Shown here piece by piece: positions 25,984 through 35,592 of a DNA stretch of 64,000 nucleotides. A model generated the notes under the pieces. It was not told the origin of the DNA. It saw only the letters and a program-made list of their open reading frames with translations, and made no database searches. The translations under genes and the position numbers were made by a program. Source of the DNA: Desulfitobacterium hafniense DCB-2 (lineage in GTDB: Bacteria > Bacillota > Desulfitobacteriia > Desulfitobacteriales > Desulfitobacteriaceae); NCBI RefSeq assembly GCF_000021925.1, contig NC_011830.1, forward strand, positions 3,755,001 through 3,819,000. Reading direction: 5' to 3'. Each line of letters starts with the position of its first letter. Position 1 is the first letter of the stretch.

Positions 25984-26214
25984 TCAGTTTTTAAATGCGA
26001 CCTCAAAGGGCATCCCTTCCAGAGCCTTTTTCAAATCCGGCCAAGTGTACTTCGTCGTCTGAATCAGAACCTCCCCGGCATGACGGTCCGTAGTGGTAAC
26101 GACACCCAGATGCCCAAGGCCTTCCACATATTTCACCAGCATCTGTATCTCTGATCGGGGCACCTGAGCCTTGATAAGCACATCGGAATCAGCATAAGGT
26201 ATCTCTCTATTCAT
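25984..26214 (-). CDS. DUF4911 domain protein
   Basis: 76 residues, small and soluble. It matches by eye the DUF4911 family (IPYADSDVLIKAQVPRSEIQ, then YVEGLGHLGVVTTTDR), which is often found beside U32 peptidase genes in clostridia, as here. Function is unknown. It lies 57 bases downstream of the U32 gene and probably belongs to the same transcript. Confidence 0.75.
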   Translation of the reverse strand: MNREIPYADSDVLIKAQVPRSEIQMLVKYVEGLGHLGVVTTTDRHAGEVLIQTTKYTWPDLKKALEGMPFEVAFKN

Positions 26215-26271
26215 TGATAGTTTTCCTTTCCAAACTTATAACCAATTGTAAATCTCATTTAGATCTCGGAC

Positions 26272-27564
26272 TCATTTCTTATCCTTCTTCGCTCTCCTCA
26301 AGATAGCAAAAGGGGGCAAAGGCCGGGGCAGTTCCAGCTTAAGGATCTCCTTGGCATGACGGGCAACGTCCACTTCTTCCCCTTCTACCGTGTGAATGCC
26401 TTTGACCTCAAAGGTCCAAGGTTCTTCATGAGGTGAGAATACTTCAATAAGCTCCCCTTTTTGGAAATGATAGCGTTGTTCCACCCAATATCCTTGACTG
26501 AATTCATCTTTGACTAAAGTCGGAATTTGGGGATGTTCCCGATTATCTGCAGCTAAGCCAAAGGCGACAAATTCATAATCCCGGATATAGTTGGAGCTCT
26601 CAATATTATGGGATTCTGCTCCAGGCTTGCCAAAGAGGAATCCCGGTGAATAATCCCGATGACTGACCTTGTCCATTTCTTCCAGCCAGCTGGAGAGTTT
26701 GGCTTTAAAGGCCTCTTCCCCTTGTTCCCAAAGGGTATCGATAGCCTCCCGATAAACCTTCACGGTGCTGGAGACATAATGGATGCTCTTCATACGCCCT
26801 TCAATCTTATAGCTGTCAATACCCAGTGGCTTCAGCATGGGCAGATAAGGAAGCAAACAGAGATCATGGGAATTAAAGATATAAGTGCCCCGCTCATCTT
26901 CCTCTACGGGAAATACCTGACCGGGGCGTTTCTCTTCCACTAGGCCATAGCCCCAACGGCAGGGCTGGGTGCATTCCCCCCGGTTGGCATCTCTTCCGGT
27001 GAGATAATTGGAGAGCAGACATCTTCCGGAATAGGACATGCACATGGCTCCATGAATGAACATTTCCAGCTCCCCGGGTACCTTCTCCCGTACTGCTCGG
27101 ATCTCTGCCAAGGTCAGCTCCCGGGCCAGAACAATCCGCTCCAATCCCTGCTTCAGCCAAAAGTTTATGCTGTAAGAATTAGTGCTGTTCATCTGGGTAC
27201 TGAGGTGCAGAGGAAGTTTAGGGGCCGCTTCTTGAGCCAAGGCGATGATGCCGGGGTCTGAGACAATGGCTCCATCGGCACCTAAGGACTCCAATTGTTT
27301 CAAATACGCAGCCATTTCTTCAAAATCCTGCTCATGGGCAAAGATGTTTACTGTCACATAGAGCTTGCGGCCGGCATGGTGGGTATACTGAATAGCCTCA
27401 GCCATCTGCTCCATGGTAAAATTCCCCGCATAAGCTCGCAGCCCGAAGGCAGGCCCTCCCATATAGACCGCATCTGCCCCATAGGCGATGGCGAATTTCA
27501 ACTTTTCATAATCTCCTGCCGGCGCAAGGAGTTCAGGTTTCCTGGATTGGTTTTGCTCTAACAT
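26272..27564 (-). CDS. U32 family peptidase-like protein (tRNA hydroxylation TrhP/YrrO type)
   Basis: 430 residues. The U32 signature EMFIHGAMCMSYSGRCLLSN is present, with the cysteine cluster completed by GECTQPCRW. The start, PELLAPAGDYEKLKFAIAYG, is typical. Members such as YegQ/TrhP and YrrO are needed for the prephenate-dependent 5-hydroxyuridine modification of tRNA wobble bases, rather than classic collagenase activity; the exact reaction is inferred from these relatives. It lies downstream of mltG, as yrrO does in Bacillus. Confidence 0.88.
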   Translation of the reverse strand: MLEQNQSRKPELLAPAGDYEKLKFAIAYGADAVYMGGPAFGLRAYAGNFTMEQMAEAIQYTHHAGRKLYVTVNIFAHEQDFEEMAAYLKQLESLGADGAIVSDPGIIALAQEAAPKLPLHLSTQMNSTNSYSINFWLKQGLERIVLARELTLAEIRAVREKVPGELEMFIHGAMCMSYSGRCLLSNYLTGRDANRGECTQPCRWGYGLVEEKRPGQVFPVEEDERGTYIFNSHDLCLLPYLPMLKPLGIDSYKIEGRMKSIHYVSSTVKVYREAIDTLWEQGEEAFKAKLSSWLEEMDKVSHRDYSPGFLFGKPGAESHNIESSNYIRDYEFVAFGLAADNREHPQIPTLVKDEFSQGYWVEQRYHFQKGELIEVFSPHEEPWTFEVKGIHTVEGEEVDVARHAKEILKLELPRPLPPFAILRRAKKDKK

Positions 27565-27707
27565 AACGGTTCTTTCAACCTCTCTGTATTCAATTATAGC
27601 TTAGCCGTGTAAAAAAATGATATGGTAAAGGTTATCGTTTTCTCAACTTCCCTGTTCATTGCCTTTACTTGGCCGTTGCTGCACTCCTATTTTTCTAGTT
27701 CCTATAC

Positions 27708-28769
27708 TTAATTCATATACTTGGCCTGATTCTGCAAATGCTCCTGATGGGTTTTCGCATAAATCGTCTCACCACTTGGAGTAGCTAAGAAGTATAGGTA
27801 ATCGGAATCCGTGCTGTTGAGCACTGCATCCAGAGAGGCATGCCCAGGACTGGCAATGGGGCTGGGCGGCAATCCCGGATACTTATAGGTGTTATAAGGA
27901 GACTCCACCTGGATATCTTCTAAAGAGAGGATATATTTCTGAGTTCCCAGTACATATTGAATGGTGGCACAGGATTGGAGGGCCATGTCGATCTTGAGGC
28001 GATTAAGGAAAATTCCGGCGATAATCGGACGGTCCGCATCCTTGCCTGCTTCCTTTTCTACGATGGAAGCGAGATTCACCCACTCCCGCAGCGTAAGATT
28101 CATTTCTGCCAATTTAGTCATCACTTCCGGGGTTATTTCCTGTTCAAAGCGTTTAAGCATTCGATTGATGTTTTCCTTAGGACCGGCCTCCGGAGCAAAG
28201 AAGTAGGTATCAGGAAAAAGAAAACCATCCAGCCGGTTCGGTCCCGCAGGGATATCGGCAAGAAAAGAATAACTGAAAGGCTCGCTTTCAATAACCCTCT
28301 GATAATCCTCTTTGCTTCCCAAGTCATTCTTTACAAATAGATCAATAATCTGGGCTGTCGTATATCCCTCGGGAATGGTGACCTTTACAGTATGCACGTC
28401 AGGTCCCTCAAGAATCTTATTAATCATTTCCTGGGGGGGCATTTGGGCGGAAAGCTGGTACTCTCCCGCCAGCAGCTTGGAATCCACATTTTGCTGACTG
28501 GCCAAAAAGCGAAAGGCCAGGGCATTGCGGATAAGCCCCTGATGTTCCAGTTCCTGAGCAACTTGAGAGGCATTCATTCCCGGAGTTATCATAAACTGCA
28601 CTTCTGCAGCATTGCTTCCTTCCTCAGCGTAGGGTTGGCTCGCCCAGTTCCACCAAGCTGCGATTCCTGCTCCCGCAAGAACTGCCATAATAAATAAAGT
28701 ACTGAGCAGACCTTTTAACCAGCGTCTTCCCATTCTCTCACTCTCTCTTTCGCATCCTGTATTTATCAC
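27708..28769 (-). CDS. mltG: Endolytic murein transglycosylase MltG (YceG-like)
   Basis: 353 residues from a GTG at 28769 (ATG at 28733 also possible, just before the helix). One N-terminal membrane anchor (LLSTLFIMAVLAGAGIAAWW) is followed by a LysM-like region and the YceG catalytic domain, with ASIVEKEAGKDADRPIIAGIF (catalytic glutamate) and the SPYNTYKYPGLPPSPIASPG motif. It cuts nascent glycan strands outside the cell. The yrrL position in the alaS-yrrL cluster is conserved. Confidence 0.93.
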   Translation of the reverse strand: MINTGCERESERMGRRWLKGLLSTLFIMAVLAGAGIAAWWNWASQPYAEEGSNAAEVQFMITPGMNASQVAQELEHQGLIRNALAFRFLASQQNVDSKLLAGEYQLSAQMPPQEMINKILEGPDVHTVKVTIPEGYTTAQIIDLFVKNDLGSKEDYQRVIESEPFSYSFLADIPAGPNRLDGFLFPDTYFFAPEAGPKENINRMLKRFEQEITPEVMTKLAEMNLTLREWVNLASIVEKEAGKDADRPIIAGIFLNRLKIDMALQSCATIQYVLGTQKYILSLEDIQVESPYNTYKYPGLPPSPIASPGHASLDAVLNSTDSDYLYFLATPSGETIYAKTHQEHLQNQAKYMN

Positions 28770-28777
28770 TGGATTAA

Positions 28778-28809
28778 CCTTCAGTGGGGGGTGAATCCCC
28801 CACTGAAGG
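28778..28809. repeat. Perfect hairpin between the VanW gene and mltG
   Basis: CCTTCAGTGGGGG and CCCCCACTGAAGG close a six-base loop. No T-run follows on the minus strand. It may end or protect the upstream transcript. Confidence 0.6.
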
Positions 28810-28874
28810 ACGTTCCGTTCAATGAACCCTTAAAAACTGCACCGCTTCCGGCAATCCTCCACCAACCTGCCGCT

Positions 28875-30185
28875 TTAATCAGCACCTATTTTAAGAATTC
28901 TATTGGTGGGGGCATAGCTATCACGGCTTAAGAGCTGCCTCGTCTCTTTGCCCTGGGCATCGGTGACAATCTTCCAGGTCTTCACGATATATCCCTTACT
29001 CCCGCTTTGTTGTTGAATCACCGCACCGGGAAGCAAGTCCGGATCTATCTTCCGTACGGTATGATAATTCAATTCCTTCTCGATCTCCTTCTCAAAACGA
29101 ACTTTCACCCCTGTTTTTTTACCATAAATCTTAATCGTAAGATTTCCTGCTTCTACTTTGGTGCGAAAATAAAGATAGGATGAACTATCATTGCGCAATT
29201 TCAAATCAAGATTGGGATAGTTGATCGTAGCATCCTGACCCAGAGGAATATAAGCCACCACCACCGCATGAGGGTGCCGTTCCACTATGGACAGATTCGC
29301 CAGCAACGCAGCATTATATAAGGTAGAGGATACCTGGCAGATTCCTCCCCCGATTCCCTTGACATACTCATTGTTGATGACGATATAGGCATCCTTAAAA
29401 CCCGTCTCCGCTGTCCGCGGTCCAATAGTTCCATTAAAAGAAAACGTTTCCCCGGGTTTTAAAACGGCTTTATCCATTTTCTTCGCCGCCGTGATCAGAT
29501 TAGCGGTACGGTTTTTATCACCGGCATTGTATTTGGTGGTGTATTCACCGATGACGCCGTCAAAAGCTAAGGCTTCCAAGGACTCTGTAGTGACAGCAGC
29601 CGGAATCTCTACCCCTGTCAGGGAAATTCTCTTGGGCAAATCACCCAAAGATACTTCCTTAATCTCATCAAAAAAAGCATCCACATTGATGGCTTCCCCG
29701 GAAATGGCCGGGGTAATCTTAAATTGATCATTCTCAATCTTAAAAGAGGCATCCACCGCAGAACGATTAAACTCTGCAAGCTTCTCGTGAAGAACCTGAT
29801 TGGCCATGACATAATCGATAGCTAAAACGCTTTGGTTTTCTTGACCGGTGTTCTCCAAGAGATTCTGCCAAGTTCTTTCAAAATCGAGAGTAATACCAAG
29901 CTCTTCCGGTGTCAACTGAATCTCTGTCTCATTGTACACTAAGAAGAGGTTTTCTTCCAGTTTGTCCTTTGACCAACTCCTAATCTTCTCCTTGGCTTCC
30001 TCCTGCATCATCCCCCCTAATTCCAAGTCATCTAAAACTATGCCTGGAGGAAGCTGGTTTGGGTCTCTGGAAACGGCTTCTGGGGTAAGATTCAATAGGC
30101 GAGCTTCATTCATAGTACAGCCTGTAAGGGCCAGCAACGCCAGTATTAAAAAATAGGAGCAGTACTTCCACCTTAGGCTCATCAT
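28875..30185 (-). CDS. VanW family lipoprotein
   Basis: 436 residues. A lipoprotein signal (LALLALTGC, cysteine near 23) is followed by a PG_binding_4-like region and the VanW domain, seen in NAGDKNRTANLITAAKKMDK, LKPGETFSFNGTIGPRTAETG, GGGICQVSSTLYNAALLA and HAVVVAYIPLGQDATI. VanW-type proteins are cell-surface and associated with peptidoglycan; the precise role is unknown. It lies upstream of mltG, consistent with a wall-related job. Confidence 0.88.
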   Translation of the reverse strand: MMSLRWKYCSYFLILALLALTGCTMNEARLLNLTPEAVSRDPNQLPPGIVLDDLELGGMMQEEAKEKIRSWSKDKLEENLFLVYNETEIQLTPEELGITLDFERTWQNLLENTGQENQSVLAIDYVMANQVLHEKLAEFNRSAVDASFKIENDQFKITPAISGEAINVDAFFDEIKEVSLGDLPKRISLTGVEIPAAVTTESLEALAFDGVIGEYTTKYNAGDKNRTANLITAAKKMDKAVLKPGETFSFNGTIGPRTAETGFKDAYIVINNEYVKGIGGGICQVSSTLYNAALLANLSIVERHPHAVVVAYIPLGQDATINYPNLDLKLRNDSSSYLYFRTKVEAGNLTIKIYGKKTGVKVRFEKEIEKELNYHTVRKIDPDLLPGAVIQQQSGSKGYIVKTWKIVTDAQGKETRQLLSRDSYAPTNRILKIGAD

Positions 30186-30261
30186 CTTTCCCCCTTAGCA
30201 CTGAACATTTATTTTTTGCTTTTCTATAGGGTCTGCAATTTGCCTAAAAAATATTGAGCAA

Positions 30262-30307
30262 AAATAAAAAAGCAGCCGATTCGATATTCACCGAACCCGA
30301 CTGCTTT
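30262..30307 (-). terminator. Terminator after the DUF1292 gene
   Basis: AAGCAG-CGATTCG-type arms pair across a nine-base loop with three mismatches, and the minus strand continues into TTTTTTATTTTTG. It lies between the DUF1292 gene and the VanW gene. Confidence 0.75.
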
Positions 30308-30320
30308 AAACAGCTGGTTT

Positions 30321-30635
30321 TTATTCTTCTTCCATGCTTTCCCAAGCATCTGCGACTTTTTCCCACTCTTCATCATCTTCGATATCCAGGAGCATTTCAT
30401 TGCCTTCAGCATCTTTGCCAAGTTTGAGGATGATCGCTTCATCAGCTTCTTCGTCTTCTTCAGCACTGATAGGCATTAAAACAAAATATGTAGACCCTTC
30501 AACTTCCAACGTATCAAGATGGAGAAATTCATGATCGTTTCCTTCATCATCAGTCAGAATAATTGTGTCAAATTCTTCAACGTCATGCTCGTGGTCGCAG
30601 TTCGGACCATGTGTATGTTCAGTCATTTGATTCAC
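30321..30635 (-). CDS. DUF1292 domain protein (YrzB-like)
   Basis: 104 residues, strongly acidic. A histidine-rich start (MTEHTHGPNCDHEHDVEEFD) is followed by the DUF1292 pattern IILTDDEGNDHEFLHLDTLE and FVLMPISAEEDEEAD. It is conserved between ruvX and mltG in Firmicutes as YrzB; function unknown. The HTHGPNCDHEH stretch could bind a metal. Confidence 0.88.
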   Translation of the reverse strand: MNQMTEHTHGPNCDHEHDVEEFDTIILTDDEGNDHEFLHLDTLEVEGSTYFVLMPISAEEDEEADEAIILKLGKDAEGNEMLLDIEDDEEWEKVADAWESMEEE

Positions 30636-30712
30636 CTCTTATTAAAGATATAGTCATTGTACTCCCCGGGGGGAGGAATGTCAAATACATCTGGGTATTT
30701 CTAATTTCTCAT

Positions 30713-31141
30713 CTATTCCTTATTCTGCCCATTTTTTTGCCTTATATAATCCAGGTACCCCTGTAAAATAAAGACGGCTGCCATCTTATCGATCACTTGC
30801 TTGCGTTTGGCCCGTGATACATCTGCTTCCAGCAAAGAGCGCTGGGCCCCCATGGTGCTTAAACGCTCATCCCATAGAGTGACCGGCAACCCAAATTCCT
30901 CTTTAAGAATCTGGGCAAATTCCTCGGTGGCCTGGGCACGAGGCCCCAGCGTACCATTCATATTTTTCGGATAACCCAAGACAATGTGGTCTACCTCATA
31001 GTCCTGAAGCATGGTCTTTAGCTCCTCAAGCTCTTTTGGGGAGCGGCGGATGGTCTTTACCCCCTGGGCGGTAAGGAGCATAGCATCACTCACTGCCACT
31101 CCGATGGTCCGTTCACCAAAGTCCAGACCCATAATTCTCAT
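30713..31141 (-). CDS. ruvX: Putative pre-16S rRNA nuclease / Holliday junction resolvase-like RuvX (YqgF)
   Basis: 142 residues, RNase H fold. MGLDFGERTIGVAVSD is the N-terminal catalytic strand, VLGYPKNMNGTLGPRAQ is the YqgF signature and LWDERLSTMGAQRSLL carries the second acidic residue. YqgF/YrrK helps mature the 16S rRNA 5-prime end and resolvase activity has been proposed. It lies between ireB and the DUF1292 gene in the standard order, interrupted by an aldo/keto reductase. Confidence 0.93.
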   Translation of the reverse strand: MRIMGLDFGERTIGVAVSDAMLLTAQGVKTIRRSPKELEELKTMLQDYEVDHIVLGYPKNMNGTLGPRAQATEEFAQILKEEFGLPVTLWDERLSTMGAQRSLLEADVSRAKRKQVIDKMAAVFILQGYLDYIRQKNGQNKE

Positions 31142-31172
31142 TTAATCACCCCCGCTTCAGACAATTTTCTAC

Positions 31173-32138
31173 TCAGACGATTTTCAGGCAAAAATGCGGA
31201 CAGACTCTTCCGCAATACCCACAAAGGACACACTGACCGGCTTCCACTACGGCTTGCACCATCCCGCCCCCGACCACTTCTTCCAGAGATAAAGCGCTTT
31301 GGGGGCAGGCTTCACAACAGCGGCCACAGCCTTGACACCAATCCGCTATATAGAGCTTCCGTTCCCTATAAGTAACGGATTGTCTTAATTCTTCAGATAT
31401 CTCCTGACCGGCGAGATATTTCAGATTAAAATCCACTTCCTCGACACTGGACATACCTAAGGCCATAGCTTGAATCCAAGGGATGCTGCGGATAAAATCC
31501 AGGGCTTCCTGGGGATGAGCCGCCAAATGCCCTCCGCCAAAGATTTTCATGGCATAAATTCCGATCCCCAGCTCAGAGGCAAACCGAATGGCTGCCAGCA
31601 TTTCCTCTAAAGTACCGTCGATGATGCCTAAGCCTTGATGATTGATGATAGGATGGATCACATCGATGTCCGGGAGGAGGGCACCGGCCTTCACCGCATC
31701 CACAGCATGAGTGGAGATGCCGATATACTTCACCCTTCCATCCCCTTTGGCTTTCCGCAACTCTTCCCATGCCCCCTGATGTCCTTTGAGGGTTAAAGCA
31801 CTCTCTTGTTCATGAAGAAGAAAGAAATCGATGACATCCCGATTGAGTTCCCTTCTTGCTTTTTCAATACTTGCGGACATCTCTTGTGCTGTGACCGAGT
31901 AGGACTTGCTTACCAGCTTAACTTCCGGGTGATGCTGAAGGGCCTGGGCAATCTGGGAATAATTATCATATATTTCGGCGGTATCGATCCAATCAATTCC
32001 CTGCTCTAAAGCATAGCGAAGAACGTTCACTCCCTCCGCCAGGGATACACGCCCTTGCAGGGGAGAAATAGCTAAGCTGCCAAAACATACTTCAGATACC
32101 AAGGGACCATGCCAGCCCAACGAGACTTGCCTCATCAT
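31173..32138 (-). CDS. Aldo/keto reductase with C-terminal 4Fe-4S ferredoxin domain
   Basis: 321 residues. The barrel has DWIDTAEIYDNYSQIAQAL, KLVSKSYSV and FFLLHEQES in place of usual catalytic-site strands. The C-terminus has two cysteine sets, CQGCGRCCEACP and CVLCGYCGRVCP, for two iron-sulphur clusters. Such enzymes are common in strict anaerobes; the substrate is unknown. It interrupts the conserved alaS-ireB-ruvX order, so it is probably an insertion in this lineage. Confidence 0.88.
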   Translation of the reverse strand: MMRQVSLGWHGPLVSEVCFGSLAISPLQGRVSLAEGVNVLRYALEQGIDWIDTAEIYDNYSQIAQALQHHPEVKLVSKSYSVTAQEMSASIEKARRELNRDVIDFFLLHEQESALTLKGHQGAWEELRKAKGDGRVKYIGISTHAVDAVKAGALLPDIDVIHPIINHQGLGIIDGTLEEMLAAIRFASELGIGIYAMKIFGGGHLAAHPQEALDFIRSIPWIQAMALGMSSVEEVDFNLKYLAGQEISEELRQSVTYRERKLYIADWCQGCGRCCEACPQSALSLEEVVGGGMVQAVVEAGQCVLCGYCGRVCPHFCLKIV

Positions 32139-32157
32139 CGCTTCCCTTTCTCACACA

Positions 32158-32185
32158 GAAACCCTCACCTTGAAGTGAGGGTTTC
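32158..32185. terminator. Perfect hairpin between ireB and the aldo/keto reductase
   Basis: GAAACCCTCAC and GTGAGGGTTTC pair around six bases. It could stop or weaken transcription after ireB, although the T-run on the minus strand is poor. Confidence 0.55.
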
Positions 32186-32192
32186 CTAAAAA

Positions 32193-32444
32193 TTACTTCT
32201 CTTGCAAATACGAACGAACAAGCTCTTCCAGAAGCTCATACCGCTCCAGCTTCCGTATAAGGGATCGCGCTTGATTGTGGCTGGTGATATAGACCGGATC
32301 GCCCGACATTAAATATCCTACCAGCTGATTGATCGGGTCGTATCCCTTCTCTTCCAGAGCCACATACACTTGCTGCAAAATTTCCTGGGGTGAAACATCC
32401 CCCCCCTGAGATTTAAACATCATAGTGTGTTCTAAACGGTCCAT
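32193..32444 (-). CDS. ireB: IreB family regulatory phosphoprotein
   Basis: 83 residues matching the UPF0297/IreB family: [20 protein letters not shown], then [20 protein letters not shown] and the [20 protein letters not shown] stretch. IreB is a substrate of the PASTA kinase IreK in Enterococcus and affects antibiotic resistance; here phosphorylation is inferred from family. It is directly downstream of alaS, as yrzL is in Bacillus. Confidence 0.92.
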
Positions 32445-32541
32445 TGGCGTTCCCCCTTTGCTTCCACGTATCAGAAACCATTGTTTTTATTTCTCTTTGG
32501 AGAAGTCATTTTCCTTTATTTCAGGATCAAAAACTTACATT

Positions 32542-35169
32542 TTATTTTATATGGCTTTTTATAATCCCAGGGACCTGATCGAGAGCTTCCCCTAATTTAG
32601 CGGCATCTTTTCCCCCTGCTTGGGCCATATCAGGGCGGCCGCCACCGCCACCGCCGGTGATTTTGGCCACTTCCTTAATAATCTGCCCCGCATGAAGCCC
32701 CCTTAAACCTACCGGTGTGACAACGGTTACCCAGTTGACCTTTCCTTCCACAGCGGCCCCCAGAACGAGGACACCGTCCTTCATTTTATCCTTTAAAAGG
32801 TCCGCTGTATTGCGGAGTGTATCCATATCCTGAGCGGAGACTTTAGCCGCCAGAACAGGTACCCCTTCCACATCCTTGACCTGTTGCAGGAGAGATTCCA
32901 CTTCGGATTTGGCCACTTTGGCATTAAGCTGCTGAACTTCCTTCTCCAGATCCTTGACCTGGACTAAGAGTCCTTGGATGCGCTTGAGCAGATCCGAGGG
33001 CTGGGCTTTGAGAAGTTGGGCCGCGTCGAGAATCTGGTCATTGAGGGAACGCATATATTTAAGAGCTTCCGCGCCTGCCACGGCTTCGATCCGCCTTAAG
33101 CCTGCTCCGATCCCACTCTCAGAGATGATCTTGACCAAGCCGATATCTCCGGTAGCATGAATATGGGTTCCTCCGCAAAGCTCCAGGGAATAATCTCCCA
33201 TGGATACAACGCGAACGGTATCCCCGTATTTTTCTCCGAAAAGGGCCGTGGCCCCGCTGGCCTTCGCCGCATCCAAGCTCATTTCTTCAGCCGCAACAGG
33301 CATATTGGCCAGTACCGCCTTGTTCAAAAGATCCTCTACCCGCTGCAACTCAGCGGAGGTCAAGGCGGAGAAATGGGTGAAGTCAAAGCGGAGACGATCC
33401 GGCGTGACCAAGGAACCTGCCTGCTGAACATGCTCTCCCAATACAGCACGGAGAGCCGATTGGAGAAGGTGAGTGGCACTGTGATGACGGGCTGTAGCCA
33501 GCCGCAGATGTTCATCCACCAAAGCCTCCACTTCATCTCCGGTATGCAAGACCCCCTGGGTGAGCAGGAAGCGATGATAGACGGTTCCTGTAACACCCTT
33601 CTTCACTTCGATAAGCTTTGCCTCAGCCCTTAGGCTGCGAATCAGGCCACTGTCGGAGATTTGCCCTCCGCTTTCGGCATAGAAAGGAGATTCCCTCAGG
33701 AAGATCAGGACTTCGTCTCCTTCGGCAGCATCCTTAACCTCTTCTCCATCCCGGAATAGTGCTTCCACCCTAGTGTGGGCAGCCAGTTCATGATAACCCA
33801 GGAAGGGCGTCGTGCCCAAGGCCTTGGCTTTTTCCGAGATGGCGGCACTTTCTTGAACTGCTTTCATCTGCTGGGACTGCTCTTTAGCCAGACGGCGATG
33901 CTCTTCAGCCGCAGCATTAAAGGTTTCCATATCCACACTCATCCCTTGTTCGATGAGCATCTCTTCTGTCAATTCCACCGGGAAGCCATAGGTTTCATAG
34001 AGATAGAAGGCATCTGCCCCACTGAGCATGGTTTCTCCGGCTTCCTGAAGGGTTTTGACTTTGTCCTGAAGAATTTGCGTTCCTTGCTCTAAAGTGGCCT
34101 GGAAGTTCTTTTCCTCTAAGCGCAGATGATTGAGGATGAAGTTTTCATTTTCTTTAAGTTCGGGATAATGATGGCTGTAGTCCCTCTGGATGATCAGGAA
34201 GATCTGCTCCAGGAAGGGTTTATCAATACCCAGGAGACGGGCATAACGAATGGCCCGGCGCAGAATCCGGCGCAGTACATACCCACGGCCTTCACTGCCC
34301 GGACGGATGCCATCGGAAAGCATGAAGGATACAGCCCGGGTATGGTCGGCAACCACCTTCATGGCAACATCATTTTTCGGGCTGTCATGGTAAGGGATTC
34401 CGGAAAGTTCGGATACTTTATTGATGATCGGCAGGAATAAATCCGTATCAAAATTGGAAGCCGCGCCTTGCATGACAGAAGCGATCCGCTCCAGACCCAT
34501 CCCAGTATCGATATTTTGCTTGGGCAACGGGGTAAGCAGGCCGGACTCATCCCGGTTATACTGCATAAAGACGAGATTCCAGATCTCCAGGAAGCGATCG
34601 CAATCGCAGCCTAAAGCACAGTCTGGTTTACCGCAGCCCCGGCTTTCGCCTAAATCCACATAGATTTCCGAGCAGTAGCCGCATGGTCCCACAGGACCGG
34701 CAGCCCATAAATTTTCCGGGTCATATTTAATCCGCTCCGGAGATACGCCCGTCTTTTCGATCCAAAGATTTTTAGCTTCTTCATCTTCCGGATGAACCGT
34801 AATCCACAGCTGATCAATGGGCAGCTTCAAGACCTCGGTCACAAACTCCCAAGCCCAGGGAATGGCTTCAGCTTTGAAATAGTCACCGAAGGAGAAGTTC
34901 CCCAACATTTCGAAAAAAGTATGATGGCGGGCTGTTTTACCCACTACCTCTAAGTCCGGTGTACGGACACACTTTTGTGATGTGGTAGCACGAGGAAAAG
35001 GCGGCTCCACTTTGCGCATAAAATAGGGTTTAAAAGGAACCATCCCGGCTACAGTAAGAAGCAAGGTAGGGTCATCCTTGGGGATCAGAGACGCACTGGG
35101 TAAGATTCTATGTCCTTTGGATGCAAAGAAGTTTAAAAACATGTCTCTAAGCTGGTTACCTGTATACAT
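32542..35169 (-). CDS. alaS: Alanyl-tRNA synthetase
   Basis: 875 residues, full length. It charges tRNA-Ala and edits mischarged serine and glycine. Class II motif 1/2 regions lie in TTSQKCVRTPDLEVVGKTAR and FFEMLGNFSFGDYF. The editing domain has HHSATHLLQSALR and CGGTHIHATG metal ligands. The C-terminal DHHA1 region has a run of glycines, GGGGGGRPDMAQAGGKD. A T-box leader at 35203-35470 controls it. The ATG at 35169 follows GGGAGGAAATAAA. Confidence 0.97.
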   Translation of the reverse strand: MYTGNQLRDMFLNFFASKGHRILPSASLIPKDDPTLLLTVAGMVPFKPYFMRKVEPPFPRATTSQKCVRTPDLEVVGKTARHHTFFEMLGNFSFGDYFKAEAIPWAWEFVTEVLKLPIDQLWITVHPEDEEAKNLWIEKTGVSPERIKYDPENLWAAGPVGPCGYCSEIYVDLGESRGCGKPDCALGCDCDRFLEIWNLVFMQYNRDESGLLTPLPKQNIDTGMGLERIASVMQGAASNFDTDLFLPIINKVSELSGIPYHDSPKNDVAMKVVADHTRAVSFMLSDGIRPGSEGRGYVLRRILRRAIRYARLLGIDKPFLEQIFLIIQRDYSHHYPELKENENFILNHLRLEEKNFQATLEQGTQILQDKVKTLQEAGETMLSGADAFYLYETYGFPVELTEEMLIEQGMSVDMETFNAAAEEHRRLAKEQSQQMKAVQESAAISEKAKALGTTPFLGYHELAAHTRVEALFRDGEEVKDAAEGDEVLIFLRESPFYAESGGQISDSGLIRSLRAEAKLIEVKKGVTGTVYHRFLLTQGVLHTGDEVEALVDEHLRLATARHHSATHLLQSALRAVLGEHVQQAGSLVTPDRLRFDFTHFSALTSAELQRVEDLLNKAVLANMPVAAEEMSLDAAKASGATALFGEKYGDTVRVVSMGDYSLELCGGTHIHATGDIGLVKIISESGIGAGLRRIEAVAGAEALKYMRSLNDQILDAAQLLKAQPSDLLKRIQGLLVQVKDLEKEVQQLNAKVAKSEVESLLQQVKDVEGVPVLAAKVSAQDMDTLRNTADLLKDKMKDGVLVLGAAVEGKVNWVTVVTPVGLRGLHAGQIIKEVAKITGGGGGGRPDMAQAGGKDAAKLGEALDQVPGIIKSHIK

Positions 35170-35202
35170 TTTATTTCCTCCCTATGCAATTTGGTTTAAA
35201 AA

Positions 35203-35470
35203 TAGATAAACCCGCCCCCTGAATCAGGGACGGGTTAAATTACCGTGGTACCACCCTGCTTACTCATCCGGAGGCCAGAGCCCTCTCTTGAGAATGAGTC
35301 GCTTAGCGACAGTTTACTGTCATCGCATTTAACGCATGCCTCGTCAAGGTTTTCCTCGCCCTCGGGAATAGCCTTCATACAGAATCCCTTAGCTTCCTTT
35401 CACCCCTGAAAGCCTCTCTATAAAGGAATTAGGTATTACTCGTTCCGTCATCAGTTTACATCTTACAAAT
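35203..35470 (-). promoter_or_regulatory. T-box riboswitch leader of alaS
   Basis: The T-box sequence AGGGTGGTACCACGG lies at about 35243-35257 on the minus strand. The terminator AACCCGTCCC with GGGGGCGGGTT and a T-rich tail lies at about 35203-35236. A stem I region reaches to about 35470; GCT at 35370-35372, within GAAGGCTAT, is a candidate alanine specifier codon. Uncharged tRNA-Ala would favour the antiterminator. Confidence 0.9.
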
Positions 35471-35478
35471 TAATCTAA

Positions 35479-35508
35479 AGTATAGCGGAGGACCCGGGTG
35501 CTTGTCAA
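35479..35508 (-). promoter_or_regulatory. Sigma-A promoter of alaS
   Basis: TTGACA and TATACT, minus strand, are separated by 18 bases. Its position just ahead of the T-box leader supports it. Confidence 0.8.
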
Positions 35509-35537
35509 CTTTCATCGCCATCATTCACTCCAAAACC

Positions 35538-35575
35538 TGTCCAAGAACACGACAACGTTGTCGCGTTCTTGGACA
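35538..35575 (-). terminator. Hairpin after the RCC1 lipoprotein gene
   Basis: TGTCCAAGAAC pairs with GTTCTTGGACA, and inside is the palindrome CGACAACGTTGTCG, giving one 38-base hairpin with a single mismatch. GGTTTTG follows on the minus strand. It lies 18 bases beyond the stop of the RCC1 gene. Confidence 0.7.
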
Positions 35576-35592
35576 TCCTTTGTGTACGGCCC

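Noticed and set aside
33157..33633. Plus-strand open frames opposite alaS
   Set aside because: They are antisense to a strongly conserved gene and have no ribosome site or domain.
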